Below are positions 14,300 to 22,678 of a DNA stretch of 37,824 nt, in pieces; position 1 is the first letter of the stretch; every line of letters starts with the position of its first letter. The notes below the pieces were generated by a model. It made no database searches, was not told the DNA's origin, and saw nothing but the letters and a program-made list of their open reading frames with translations. A program made the translations under genes and the position numbers. This DNA is from an uncultured Planctomycetaceae bacterium. GTDB lineage: Bacteria > Planctomycetota > Planctomycetia > Pirellulales > Pirellulaceae. The stretch spans positions 1-37,824 of the forward strand of contig CAIYOB010000809.1 of NCBI GenBank assembly GCA_903927685.1. The letters are read 5' to 3'.

Positions 14300-16303
14300 A
14301 TGAAACTAATCAAAGTCGCTGCTGCCGTTCTGAATCAGACTGCCCTGGCGTGGGACGATAACAAGCGTCACATCGTCGACGCGATTCGCGCGGCGCGGGA
14401 CCAGCAGGTCAGCGTGCTGTGCTTGCCCGAATTGTGCATCACCGGCTACGGCTGTGAAGACGCGTTTCATTCACCGGGCGTCCAGCGGATGGCCCAGCGG
14501 GTGCTGCAGGAAATCCTGCCGGAAACCCGCGGCATGATCGTTTCGCTGGGACTGCCCGTGTTGCATGGCGGCGGCTTGTTCAATACGGCTTGCCTGGTGG
14601 TTGACGGCCGCGTCCTGGGGTTCGTCGCGAAGCAGAACCTGGCCAACGAAGGGATTCATTATGAACAGCGATGGTTCTGCCCGTGGCCCAAGGGGGTCTG
14701 CCTGGAGACTGAGTTTGCCGGGCGGCGGTATCCGCTGGGCGACCTCGTTTTCAAGTGCGGCGACATTTCGCTGGGCTTCGAGATCTGCGAGGACGCCTGG
14801 GTCAGCGACCGGCCCGGGGCCGACTTGGCTCGCCGCAACGTGGACCTGATCCTCAATCCGAGTGCCAGTCATTTCGCCTTCAACAAGCACCAGATCCGCC
14901 GGCGGTTTGTGCTCGAGGGCTCGCGAGCCTTTTCGGTCAGCTACGTGTATGCCAACTTGCTGGGCAACGAGACGGGCCGCGCGATCTACGACGGCGACGC
15001 GATGATCGCCAGTGCCGGCCGGATGGTGGCGGTCGGTCCGCGGTTCTCATTTGCCGATTTCGGCCTGACCGCGGGGATTGTCGACGTCGATGTGACCCGG
15101 ATGAACCGCGCCCGGGCGGGGACGTTCCGCGTGGACCTGCTGGCAGAACGGTCCGCCTGTGCCAGCACCGACTTCTGTTTCCCCGCCATTCTGCCGGAGA
15201 CGCACGAGCCGGTGTCATCGGCGTGGGAGAGCGGGCCGTACGTCAAGGAAGAAGAATTCGCCCGAGCGGTTTCGTTGGGGCTGTTCGATTACCTCCGCAA
15301 GAGTCGCTCGCGGGGGTTCGTCGTCTCGATCAGCGGCGGCGTGGACTCGGCGACCGTCGCGATCCTGTCGGCCCTGCTCGTCCAGTTGGGCAGCCGCGAA
15401 TTGGGCTTGTCGGGATTCCTCGAGCGTCTGGCGTACATTCCCGGCTTGGACGGCGTCTCGGAGCCGCGCCAGGCCGTGCAGCGGCTGTTGAGTTGTGCGT
15501 ACCAGGCGACCCGCAACAGTTCGAAGACCACCTGGGACGCCGCCCGCGGCGTGGCCGAGGCCGTCGGGGCGGAATGCTATCGGTTCGAAGTCGACGACCT
15601 GGTCCAACAGTATGTGGGCACGGTCTCCCAGGCGATCGGGCGGCCATTGACCTGGGAGCAAGACGACGTCGCGCTGCAGAACATCCAGGCGCGGGTCCGC
15701 GCGCCCAGCGTGTGGCTGCTGGCCAACCTGCGCGGCGCCCTGCTGCTGTCGACCAGCAACCGCAGCGAAGCGGCCGTCGGCTATGCCACGATGGACGGCG
15801 ACACCTGCGGCGGCTTGTCCCCGATCGCCGGCATCGACAAGGCATTCCTGCGGCGCTGGCTGGTGTGGATGGAACGTCATGGCCCCGACGGGTTCGGCCC
15901 GCTGCCGGCGCTGGCGGCGGTGAACCAGCAGGCCCCGACCGCCGAATTGCGGCCGCCGTCGGCCGGGCAGACCGACGAAGATGATTTGATGCCCTACGAT
16001 GTGCTGGACGAAATCGAGCGCGCGGCGATCCGCGACAAGCTGATGCCGGTCGAAGTGCTGCAGCGGATCGAGTCGCGCCGCGGCCCGCACACCCGCGGGC
16101 AGTTGGCCTTGTGGGTCGAGCGGTTCTTCCGCCTGTGGTGCCGCAACCAATGGAAGCGGGAACGCTATGCCCCGTCCTTTCATCTGGATGACGAAAACCT
16201 GGACCCCAAGACCTGGTGCCGATTCCCGATCCTGTCCGGCGGGTTCGAGCGCGAGTTGCTGGAATTGCGGGCTTACGCCGGAAGCCCGGATCCGGCAGGC
16301 TGA
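14300..16303 (+). CDS. nadE: Glutamine-dependent NAD(+) synthetase
   Basis: A 667-residue two-domain enzyme that converts deamido-NAD, ATP and glutamine to NAD. Residues 1-290 are a nitrilase-type glutaminase with the triad E44 (PELCITGYG), K111 (KQNLANEG) and C163 (FEICEDAW). From about 320 the synthetase domain begins, with the ATP pyrophosphatase P-loop SISGGVDS (343-350) and later LLLSTSNRSEAAVGYATMDGD. Length fits the long glutamine-dependent form, as in Mycobacterium. The start MKLIKVAAAVLNQT matches homologues, so the ATG at 14300 is chosen even though no Shine-Dalgarno exists. A heptamer array occupies that place. The next gene is an ABC ATPase 97 bp away, which looks functionally unrelated. 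Confidence 0.95.
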   Translation: MKLIKVAAAVLNQTALAWDDNKRHIVDAIRAARDQQVSVLCLPELCITGYGCEDAFHSPGVQRMAQRVLQEILPETRGMIVSLGLPVLHGGGLFNTACLVVDGRVLGFVAKQNLANEGIHYEQRWFCPWPKGVCLETEFAGRRYPLGDLVFKCGDISLGFEICEDAWVSDRPGADLARRNVDLILNPSASHFAFNKHQIRRRFVLEGSRAFSVSYVYANLLGNETGRAIYDGDAMIASAGRMVAVGPRFSFADFGLTAGIVDVDVTRMNRARAGTFRVDLLAERSACASTDFCFPAILPETHEPVSSAWESGPYVKEEEFARAVSLGLFDYLRKSRSRGFVVSISGGVDSATVAILSALLVQLGSRELGLSGFLERLAYIPGLDGVSEPRQAVQRLLSCAYQATRNSSKTTWDAARGVAEAVGAECYRFEVDDLVQQYVGTVSQAIGRPLTWEQDDVALQNIQARVRAPSVWLLANLRGALLLSTSNRSEAAVGYATMDGDTCGGLSPIAGIDKAFLRRWLVWMERHGPDGFGPLPALAAVNQQAPTAELRPPSAGQTDEDDLMPYDVLDEIERAAIRDKLMPVEVLQRIESRRGPHTRGQLALWVERFFRLWCRNQWKRERYAPSFHLDDENLDPKTWCRFPILSGGFERELLELRAYAGSPDPAG

Positions 16304-16339
16304 TCCGGCGGGTTGTCGCCATCGGTTGTCGGCCGGCGT

Positions 16340-16368
16340 TTGCGGTCGGGTCGGCGAGGGGTTACCAT
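16340..16368 (+). promoter_or_regulatory. Possible sigma-70 promoter before the ABC ATPase
   Basis: TTGCGG (16340-16345) and TACCAT (16363-16368) are spaced by 17 bp, 33 bp before the ATG at 16401. The match is moderate, so this is tentative. Confidence 0.3.
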
Positions 16369-16400
16369 AGCGTGAAACGTGGCCTTCGGTAGCAGATCAA

Positions 16401-17327
16401 ATGATCGAACTCATCGACTTTGGCAAAGACTACGGCGACTTTACGGCCGTGGACCGCCTGAATCTCAAAATCGCCGCCGGCGAGATGTTCGGGTTCATTG
16501 GGCCCAATGGAGCCGGCAAGAGCACGACGATGCGGTTCCTGGCCACGCTGCTCAAGGCGACGCGGGGCGAGGGGATTGTCAACGGGCACAGTGTGACCCA
16601 GGATCCGCTGGGCGTCCGGCAGAGCGTCGGCTACATGCCCGACAACTTTGGCGTGTACGACGGCATGCGGGTCTGGGAGTTCCTGGATTTCTTCGCCGTC
16701 GCCTATCGGATTCCCCGCGCCAAGCGCAAGCAGGTCATCTCGGACGTCTTGGAACTGCTCGACCTGACGCACAAACGTGACGATTACGTGAACGGCCTGT
16801 CGCGAGGCATGAAGCAGCGGCTGTGCCTGGCCAAGACGTTGGTTCACGACCCGCCGGTGCTGATCCTGGATGAGCCCTCCAGCGGCCTGGACCCGCGGGC
16901 CCGGGTCGAAGTCAAGGCGTTGCTGAAAGAGTTGCGACGGATGGGCAAGACGATCCTGATTTCCAGCCACATCCTGACCGAACTGGCCGATTGCTGCACC
17001 TCGATCGGGATCATCGAGCGCGGCCAGATGCTGATGCACGGCCCGATCGATGAAGTCTACCGGCGGATCCGCGGCGAGCGGATGGTGGAGGTCAAGTTCA
17101 TCGATGGGATGGACGTCGGGCTGTCGGTGATCCGCAGTTCGCCGCACGTGCGGAATGTCCAGGTGAATAGCAACTCCGTCACGCTGGAACTGGTGACCGA
17201 CGACCGGGGCGTGGCCGAGTTGCTGCAGCAGTTGGTTTCCCAGCGCGTCGGCATCCGCAGTTTCGCCGAGAAGGAGCCGACGCTGGAGGACGTGTTCATG
17301 CTGGTGACGAAAGGGCTGGTAAGTTGA
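16401..17327 (+). CDS. ABC transporter ATP-binding protein without a linked permease
   Basis: A 308-residue ABC-2-type ATPase. Walker A is GPNGAGKST (about residues 34-42), the Q-loop region has GYMPDNFGVYDGM, the signature is GLSRGMKQR, Walker B is VLILDEPSSGLDPRAR and the switch histidine is in SSHILTE. The C-terminal domain ends EPTLEDVFMLVTKG, which is typical of exporter ATPases. Its stop codon overlaps the next gene by 4 bp (TTGA), so it is translationally coupled to a secreted PQQ-type propeller, not to a permease. No membrane protein follows. It may serve a permease encoded elsewhere, or the membrane gene may have been lost. Upstream is nadE, which looks unrelated. Confidence 0.9.
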   Translation: MIELIDFGKDYGDFTAVDRLNLKIAAGEMFGFIGPNGAGKSTTMRFLATLLKATRGEGIVNGHSVTQDPLGVRQSVGYMPDNFGVYDGMRVWEFLDFFAVAYRIPRAKRKQVISDVLELLDLTHKRDDYVNGLSRGMKQRLCLAKTLVHDPPVLILDEPSSGLDPRARVEVKALLKELRRMGKTILISSHILTELADCCTSIGIIERGQMLMHGPIDEVYRRIRGERMVEVKFIDGMDVGLSVIRSSPHVRNVQVNSNSVTLELVTDDRGVAELLQQLVSQRVGIRSFAEKEPTLEDVFMLVTKGLVS

Positions 17328-18622
17328 CGCGAACAACGCTCCGCAACAGGATCGGTTGGCTCACGGCCTGGCTGGCCGCCGCTTGTGCGGCGCCCTGCGC
17401 CCGCGCCGGCGAGACGTGGCCCGAATTTCGCGGCCCGACGGGCGACGGCCAAGCCGACTGCCGCGGGTTGCCGGTTGCCTGGAGCGAAACCGAGAACGTG
17501 GCCTGGAAGACGCCGATTCCCGAACGTGGCTGGTCGTCGCCGGTGATCTGGCAAGACCAGGTTTGGCTTACCACGGCAACGCCGGACGGGACCCAGATGT
17601 TCGCCCTCGGCGTCGACCGCGAAACGGGCCGGATCGTGCATCGCGTCAAGGTCTTTGACACGCCCAGCCCGGAGCATATCGCGGTGGTCAACAGCTATGC
17701 GTCGCCCACTCCAGCGATCGAAGCGGGCCGCGTCTACGCCCATTTCGGCACCTACGGCACGGCCTGCCTGGACACGGCCACGGGGCAGATCCTGTGGACG
17801 CGCCGCGACTTGAACTGCGATCATCACGAAGGCCCGGGCTCGTCCCCGATCCTGTTCGAGAACCTGCTGATCGTCCACGTCGACGGCCGCGATGTGCAAT
17901 ACGTCGTTGCGTTGGACAAGCAGACCGGCCAGACGGTCTGGAAGACGAATCGTTCGGTCGACTCCAGTTCGTTCCATTTCAACCTGAAGAAGGCGTTCAG
18001 CACCCCGCAGGTGATTCAAGCGGCCGGGCGACTGCAGTTGATCAGTCCCGGCTCGATGGCCACCATGGGCTACGACCCTCGCAGCGGCGCGGAATTGTGG
18101 AAGGTCCGCTACCGCGGCTGGTCGATGGTCGCCCGTCCGCTGTTCGGCCACGGCCTGGTGTACTTCATCACCGACTATGAGCGGCCCGAGTTGTGGGCCG
18201 TGCGTCCCGACGGCACGGGCGACGTGACCGACACGCACGTGGCCTGGGCGATCCGCCGGGGCATGCCGGCTCAGCCGTCGTTCCTGCTGATCGGCGACTT
18301 GCTGTACCTGGTCAACGACGAAGGTGTCGTGTACGCCATTGACGCGCCGACGGGAACCGAAGTCTGGAAGTCGCGGATCGACGGTAACTACTCCGCCTCG
18401 CCGATCTATGCCGACGGCCGGATCTATCTGTGCAATCGCGATTCCGTCACGACCGTGATCGAGCCCAGCCGCGAGTTCAAAGTCCTGGCCGTGAATCGCC
18501 TGGACGGCGAACAGATGATGGCCTCGCCCGCCGTCGCCGGCCGTTCGCTGTTCCTGCGGACGCGGACGCACCTGTACTGTGTTGAAGAACAGGGCAACAA
18601 GGAGGCGAAGCGCATTCCTTGA
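17324..18622 (+). CDS. Secreted PQQ-type beta-propeller protein
   Basis: A 432-residue exported protein with repeated PQQ-like blades: ENVAWKTPIPERGWSSPVIW (about residues 57-76), VYAHFGTYGTACLDTATGQILW, YVVALDKQTGQTVWKTNR, GAELWKVRYRGW, VYAIDAPTGTEVWKSRIDGNYSASPIYADGRIYL and a last LYCVEEQGNK. An N-terminal hydrophobic stretch (WLTAWLAAACAAPCARA) is a probable signal peptide. Start is TTG at 17324, overlapping the ATPase stop by 4 bp; no later ATG gives a full signal sequence. It is a paralogue of the frameshifted gene at 34024-35372. Planctomycete proteins of this type usually lack the dehydrogenase active site, so a binding or scaffold role is more likely than PQQ enzymology (inference). 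Confidence 0.85.
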   Translation: MTRTTLRNRIGWLTAWLAAACAAPCARAGETWPEFRGPTGDGQADCRGLPVAWSETENVAWKTPIPERGWSSPVIWQDQVWLTTATPDGTQMFALGVDRETGRIVHRVKVFDTPSPEHIAVVNSYASPTPAIEAGRVYAHFGTYGTACLDTATGQILWTRRDLNCDHHEGPGSSPILFENLLIVHVDGRDVQYVVALDKQTGQTVWKTNRSVDSSSFHFNLKKAFSTPQVIQAAGRLQLISPGSMATMGYDPRSGAELWKVRYRGWSMVARPLFGHGLVYFITDYERPELWAVRPDGTGDVTDTHVAWAIRRGMPAQPSFLLIGDLLYLVNDEGVVYAIDAPTGTEVWKSRIDGNYSASPIYADGRIYLCNRDSVTTVIEPSREFKVLAVNRLDGEQMMASPAVAGRSLFLRTRTHLYCVEEQGNKEAKRIP

Positions 18623-18791
18623 AGGAAGCAACAGAAGGCGACAGAGGAAACGGAGATACTGAAGGACTTGAAGTCGTCGCGGGGGCCAACCGCACCTGTC
18701 GCCGCGAGCGCTGGCGAGCGGAACGACAGCTGGGGGCCGCTTGGCATCAGCAGATCCGATTGAACGCACGGCGTCAGTACGGCCTCCCACG

Positions 18792-18941
18792 AAGCAGGCC
18801 GAGGCGACACTCATGCACCTTGGACGACTTCCACAGTTTCAAGACCTCTGCCTGAATGGCACACCCCTTACGGACAGGGGCCTTATCCACATTGGCAAGC
18901 TCATTCAGGAATCGCTTCCCAACACGGCAATCAACCGTTGA
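18792..18941 (+). pseudogene. Relic of a leucine-rich-repeat protein gene
   Basis: In frame, this stretch reads ATLMHLGRLPQFQDL, CLNGTPLTDRGLIHIGKL and LPNTAINR. This matches the planctomycete LRR consensus (HLxxLxxLxxLxLxGTxxTDxGLxHLxxL) for about one and a half repeats, ending NTAIN as expected for the next unit. There is no signal peptide, no start with a ribosome site, and the frame stops after the fragment. It therefore looks like a decayed remainder of a longer LRR gene. A functional short protein (a frame from ATG 18741) cannot be fully excluded. Confidence 0.5.
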
Positions 18942-19233
18942 CAGGTTCGGCATCGCTTCCAGGACTCCGAGGCGGAACGTATCCGGACCGTTGGCGACCG
19001 GATCTCACTGGTCTATGGCCGGCTCGCGGCGGCACACGAATCGTCTTGTCCGACGCTTCGGGCATACTGCGACCACTATTCTGACGTTCGGAAACCTCAC
19101 GCCGCCGACCGGCCGTTGCGTTTTCGCCGGAGACGAGCGTGCCCTCTGGGTTGACTTCACCGGGCTGCCAATTCAAACTCAGGGCCGTGCCGGTTGCCCG
19201 CGCGGCTTGCGCCGGGGACGGCAGGCCGCTTGG

Positions 19234-19242
19234 AAAGGAGGT
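19234..19242 (+). promoter_or_regulatory. Consensus Shine-Dalgarno fixing the start of the HzsA-related gene
   Basis: AAAGGAGGT lies 4 bases before the ATG at 19247 and is a near-perfect anti-16S match. It decides the start against a longer open frame that reaches 19139, and predicts strong translation. Confidence 0.85.
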
Positions 19243-19246
19243 ACGG

Positions 19247-21721
19247 ATGCGTAGGAGAGCCTTGTTCCGGTCGCCCCTCATTGCAGGAATCCTGGCCGTT
19301 GGCGTCGCGACGTCCGCGCTGGGACAGAAGTCGCTCGACGTGGTCCGGGACGAAGAGTTCAGGGAACTGGCGAGCCAGATCGAGCGCGGGAAATCCGCGT
19401 CCGCAGCCTGGCGGGAACGGCTGGCGGCCGAAGCACTGGATCGCCAAGCGTTGATCCTGCCCGACGACCGCGATCCGCTGGACGTCGTCCTGCGCAGAAC
19501 GGCCGCCCTGGTGGAACACTGCCGACAGCACCAATGGGTTTCCTTGCCCCAGCAGGCGGGCTTCGAGACCGAGTTGGCTGAACTCCGAGCGGCGGGTGAA
19601 TTGGCAGCTCCAGGCGACGCACGGCGCGGCGTTTTCTTCCGGGTCTGCGAGTTGCGGCGGCGCGTCGCGATGGCCAATCCGCGGTTGGACTTTGACGCGA
19701 TCCTGTGCATGCTGGAGCAGCCGGGCGAGGCGCGGATCATTGAACAGGCGCGGGCCGTCTGGCCGGGACACAGCACGGGCGGAGGCCCGCTGATCGTGCG
19801 GGATTTCAAGAACCAGCCGAAACTGGTCGAGCCGCTCGCCGGGGTCCGAGTGGCTGCCGGCCCGTGGCAGGGCCGGGAACTGGTTGGCAAATTCTCGGGC
19901 TTGGAGCTGAGCTATGATGCCCGGCAAGTGCTGTTTGCGGCGACCACCGATACCGACATTTGGCGGCTGTTCGCCTTCGATTTGGCTGAGCGCCGCCTCG
20001 TGCAACTGACCGACGGCCCGTCCGACGATTTCGATCCCTGCCTGCTCCCGTCGGGACGCATCGTGTTCACGTCAACGCGGCGGTGCGGCGTCGGCCGTTG
20101 CGTGCTTACTCCTCAATCCCTGACCTACACGCTCTACTCGATGGAGCCCGACGGCTCGGACAGTATTCCCCTGAGCTTCCACGAAACCAACGAGTGGCAA
20201 CCCAGCGTCAGCCACGATGGCAAGCTCGTCTACACGCGTTGGGACTACGTGGATCGGCACTGGGGCACGGCGCACCATTTCTGGGAATGCTATCCCGACG
20301 GGCGCGATCCGCGGAACCGCCACGGCAACTATCCGCTGCCGCATTCGGCGATGACCGACGGCGCGCAGCCGGAGGATTATGGTCGGAAGACCTTTGTTTA
20401 CGGCCGCGCCCTGCGTCCCGACGCCGAACTCGGATTCCGGGCCGTTCCCGATTCGCCGAAGTACACGGCGACCGCGGTCGGACACCATGAGGGATTCTCT
20501 GGAAGTCTGGTGCTCGTGGACCCCCGCACGGCCGACGACGGCCGGATGGCACAGGTCAAGCGGATCACCCCGGAGTACTTCTTTCCCGAAGTCGAGCCGG
20601 GGGCGGTGCACGCCTACGGCACGCCGTGGCCGCTGTCCGAGGACTTCTATCTCTGCAATTTCTTTGCGGGCCTCTATCTGTTGGATCGTTTCGGAAACCG
20701 GGAACTGATCTACGACCCCGGGCCGGGGCCGTATCGGGTCCGCGATCCGCTGCCCCTGCGGCCGCGGGACGTGCCGCCGGTGCTTCCGGTCATGACCTGG
20801 CAGGGCCAGCGCGACGCGCTGCCCGATCACCGCCGCGCCGTCCTGGCCGTGATGAATGTGTACGACACCGACGCCCCGGGCCGGTTGCCGGCCGGGACCC
20901 AGGTCAAGTGGATGCGGATCGTCCAGGTCATTCCGCAGCTGTTCGACCTCGAGTTCAGCCTCCAGAGCGTCAGCCAGATCGGCTTTGCCACCGATTCGCC
21001 GGGCCGCATGGCGCTGGGCGTCGTCCCTGTCGAGGCCGATGGCAGCGTGCATTGTGAAGCGCCCGTCGGCAAGACGCTGTACTTCCAGCTGCTCGATGAA
21101 CAAGGGATGGCGGTCCACTCGATGCGCTCCGCGACCTATGTCCATCCGGGAGAAAGCCTGGTTTGTCAGGGCTGCCACGAGGACAAGTGGCGTTCCGTGC
21201 CCCAGCCGCGAGGCCTGCCGGCGGCGCTCCAGCGGCCGCCGTCGAAGATCGTTCCGGAGGTGGACAGCGGTGCGCTGCCGTTCAACTTTATCGAACTGGT
21301 CAAGCGCCCCGTGTTTGACCCGCAGTGCGTCCCGTGCCATGCCAAGCAGTCCGGCGCCCCCGACATGTCCTACGCGTCGCTGGCTCGCTTCGATCGGGCG
21401 TTCAGCTATCCCAGCGAATACGACAGCCTGAGTCTGCTCGGAGTCGGCGGCTCGCGGACCACTCCCGGCCGATTTGGTGCCCGGGCTTCCGGGATCATGA
21501 AGTCGCTCGCGACGAAGGACTATCACAAGGACATCCAACTCTCGGCCGACCAGCGGCGGCGGCTGACCCTCTGGCTGGATCTGAACTCCAACGAGATCGG
21601 CTGGATCGGCAATGACCGCAGCCAAATCGCACAGCAGAAACAGGGCGTGGCGATCTGGCCGCCGATTGACATGGATCCCCGGAATCCTCTCGGCGTCGAG
21701 ATCGGCGTCGGCGGTCCTTAG
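19247..21721 (+). CDS. HzsA-related exported diheme beta-propeller protein
   Basis: An 824-residue exported protein with a signal peptide (RSPLIAGILAVGVATSALG, residues 8-26). A helical N-terminal part reaches about 240. Then comes a TolB/WD40-like propeller (SYDARQVLFAATTDTDIWRLF, DDFDPCLLPSGRIVFTSTRR, HDGKLVYTRWDYVDRHW). The C-terminal part has two c-type heme motifs, CQGCH (640-644) and CVPCH (694-698). This arrangement resembles hydrazine synthase subunit alpha, whose middle domain is found in many non-anammox planctomycete proteins. No HzsB/C or other anammox genes are here, so hydrazine synthesis is not implied. Heme attachment means it should act in the periplasmic space. The perfect Shine-Dalgarno suggests strong expression. 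The ligand or redox partner is unknown. Confidence 0.85.
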   Translation: MRRRALFRSPLIAGILAVGVATSALGQKSLDVVRDEEFRELASQIERGKSASAAWRERLAAEALDRQALILPDDRDPLDVVLRRTAALVEHCRQHQWVSLPQQAGFETELAELRAAGELAAPGDARRGVFFRVCELRRRVAMANPRLDFDAILCMLEQPGEARIIEQARAVWPGHSTGGGPLIVRDFKNQPKLVEPLAGVRVAAGPWQGRELVGKFSGLELSYDARQVLFAATTDTDIWRLFAFDLAERRLVQLTDGPSDDFDPCLLPSGRIVFTSTRRCGVGRCVLTPQSLTYTLYSMEPDGSDSIPLSFHETNEWQPSVSHDGKLVYTRWDYVDRHWGTAHHFWECYPDGRDPRNRHGNYPLPHSAMTDGAQPEDYGRKTFVYGRALRPDAELGFRAVPDSPKYTATAVGHHEGFSGSLVLVDPRTADDGRMAQVKRITPEYFFPEVEPGAVHAYGTPWPLSEDFYLCNFFAGLYLLDRFGNRELIYDPGPGPYRVRDPLPLRPRDVPPVLPVMTWQGQRDALPDHRRAVLAVMNVYDTDAPGRLPAGTQVKWMRIVQVIPQLFDLEFSLQSVSQIGFATDSPGRMALGVVPVEADGSVHCEAPVGKTLYFQLLDEQGMAVHSMRSATYVHPGESLVCQGCHEDKWRSVPQPRGLPAALQRPPSKIVPEVDSGALPFNFIELVKRPVFDPQCVPCHAKQSGAPDMSYASLARFDRAFSYPSEYDSLSLLGVGGSRTTPGRFGARASGIMKSLATKDYHKDIQLSADQRRRLTLWLDLNSNEIGWIGNDRSQIAQQKQGVAIWPPIDMDPRNPLGVEIGVGGP

Positions 21722-21830
21722 CTGGGCTGGGACGGCTCCCCCTGTCCAGGCAACCGTCCCCTTTTGCCCGCGGGCGTCGGGCCGTAAACTGGCCGCTGTT
21801 GATTTCTTCCGGCGATCCGAGAACGCGACG

Positions 21831-22670
21831 ATGATCCACAACGCACCGCTCAAGCGACTGGTACATGGAGGCCTGACCGTCGAGGGCTACTCGCGGGCAG
21901 CGGTCCAGACCTACTGGCGCGTGCCCGAACTGAAGCTGGGATTTGACCTGGGCGCCCAGCCGTGGGATTTTATGGGCACGGCGACCTGGTTCGTGACGCA
22001 CACGCACCTGGACCACATCGCCGCCCTGCCCGTCTACGTTGCCCGGCGGCGGCTGATGAAAATGGACCCGCCGACGATCTACCTGCCCGAGCATGCCGTG
22101 CCCCTGGTCGAACGGCTGCTGCAAGTGGTCAGTCGCCTGGACCGCGGCCGGCTGCCCTGCGAGTTGATCGCCGTCCGGCCCGGCGACGAAATCGAGCTGT
22201 CCCGCGAGCTGGTCGTGACCGCTTTGGCAGCCCGGCATACGGTGCCTGCGCTGGCGTATCTGGTTTGGGAACGCCGCCGCAAGCTGAAGGCCGAGTACCA
22301 AACGCTGACGGGCGAACAGATCCGCGACCTGCGGCTGGCCGGCGCCGAAGTGACGGAGGAACGGCGGCTTCCCCTGGTGGGTTACCTGGGTGACTCCGAG
22401 CCGCACGGACTGGACGACAACCCGGCCCTGTACCAGGCCCGGATCCTGATCGCGGAAATGACGTTTGTCGCGCCCAGTCATCGCAAGGAGAAGATCCACA
22501 AGCACGGCCACATGCACCTGGACGATTTTGTGGAACGGCAGGAGCGGTTCCAGAACGAGCGGATCATCGCGACGCATTTCAGCACGCGGTGCAACGACGA
22601 GCAGATTCGCCGGATGGTCGAAAAGCGGTTCCCGGACCTGCTGCAAGGCCGCTTGCACCTGTGGCTGTGA
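21831..22670 (+). CDS. MBL-fold hydrolase, RNase Z-like
   Basis: A 279-residue metallo-beta-lactamase-fold protein. The metal motif THTHLDH is at residues 56-62 (H57, H59, D61, H62), a later LGDSEP supplies the bridging Asp (YLGDSE, as in RNase Z), and IATHFSTRC near residue 247 supplies the last His. The A-x-H-T-V-P-A motif (AARHTVPALAY) is also RNase Z-like. It is shorter than tRNase Z (about 305) and lacks a clear flexible-arm insertion, so tRNA 3'-processing is possible but unproven. It starts 109 bp after the HzsA-related gene and ends 8 bp before the HemW-like gene, so it probably shares a transcript with the latter. Its Shine-Dalgarno is weak. Confidence 0.85.
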   Translation: MIHNAPLKRLVHGGLTVEGYSRAAVQTYWRVPELKLGFDLGAQPWDFMGTATWFVTHTHLDHIAALPVYVARRRLMKMDPPTIYLPEHAVPLVERLLQVVSRLDRGRLPCELIAVRPGDEIELSRELVVTALAARHTVPALAYLVWERRRKLKAEYQTLTGEQIRDLRLAGAEVTEERRLPLVGYLGDSEPHGLDDNPALYQARILIAEMTFVAPSHRKEKIHKHGHMHLDDFVERQERFQNERIIATHFSTRCNDEQIRRMVEKRFPDLLQGRLHLWL

Positions 22671-22678
22671 GGGCCGCG

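Larger units (their letters stand above)
18623..19246. other. 624-bp intergenic region
   Basis: Apart from the leucine-rich-repeat relic at 18792-18941 and the Shine-Dalgarno at its end, I see no gene here. The first 70 bases are a purine-rich degenerate repeat. Open frames exist on both strands but lack ribosome sites and recognisable sequence. Confidence 0.55.

Noticed and set aside
19247..21721. True hydrazine synthase and anammox metabolism
   Set aside because: Only an alpha-like protein is present. No beta or gamma subunits, hydrazine dehydrogenase or nitrite reductase genes are in the window.
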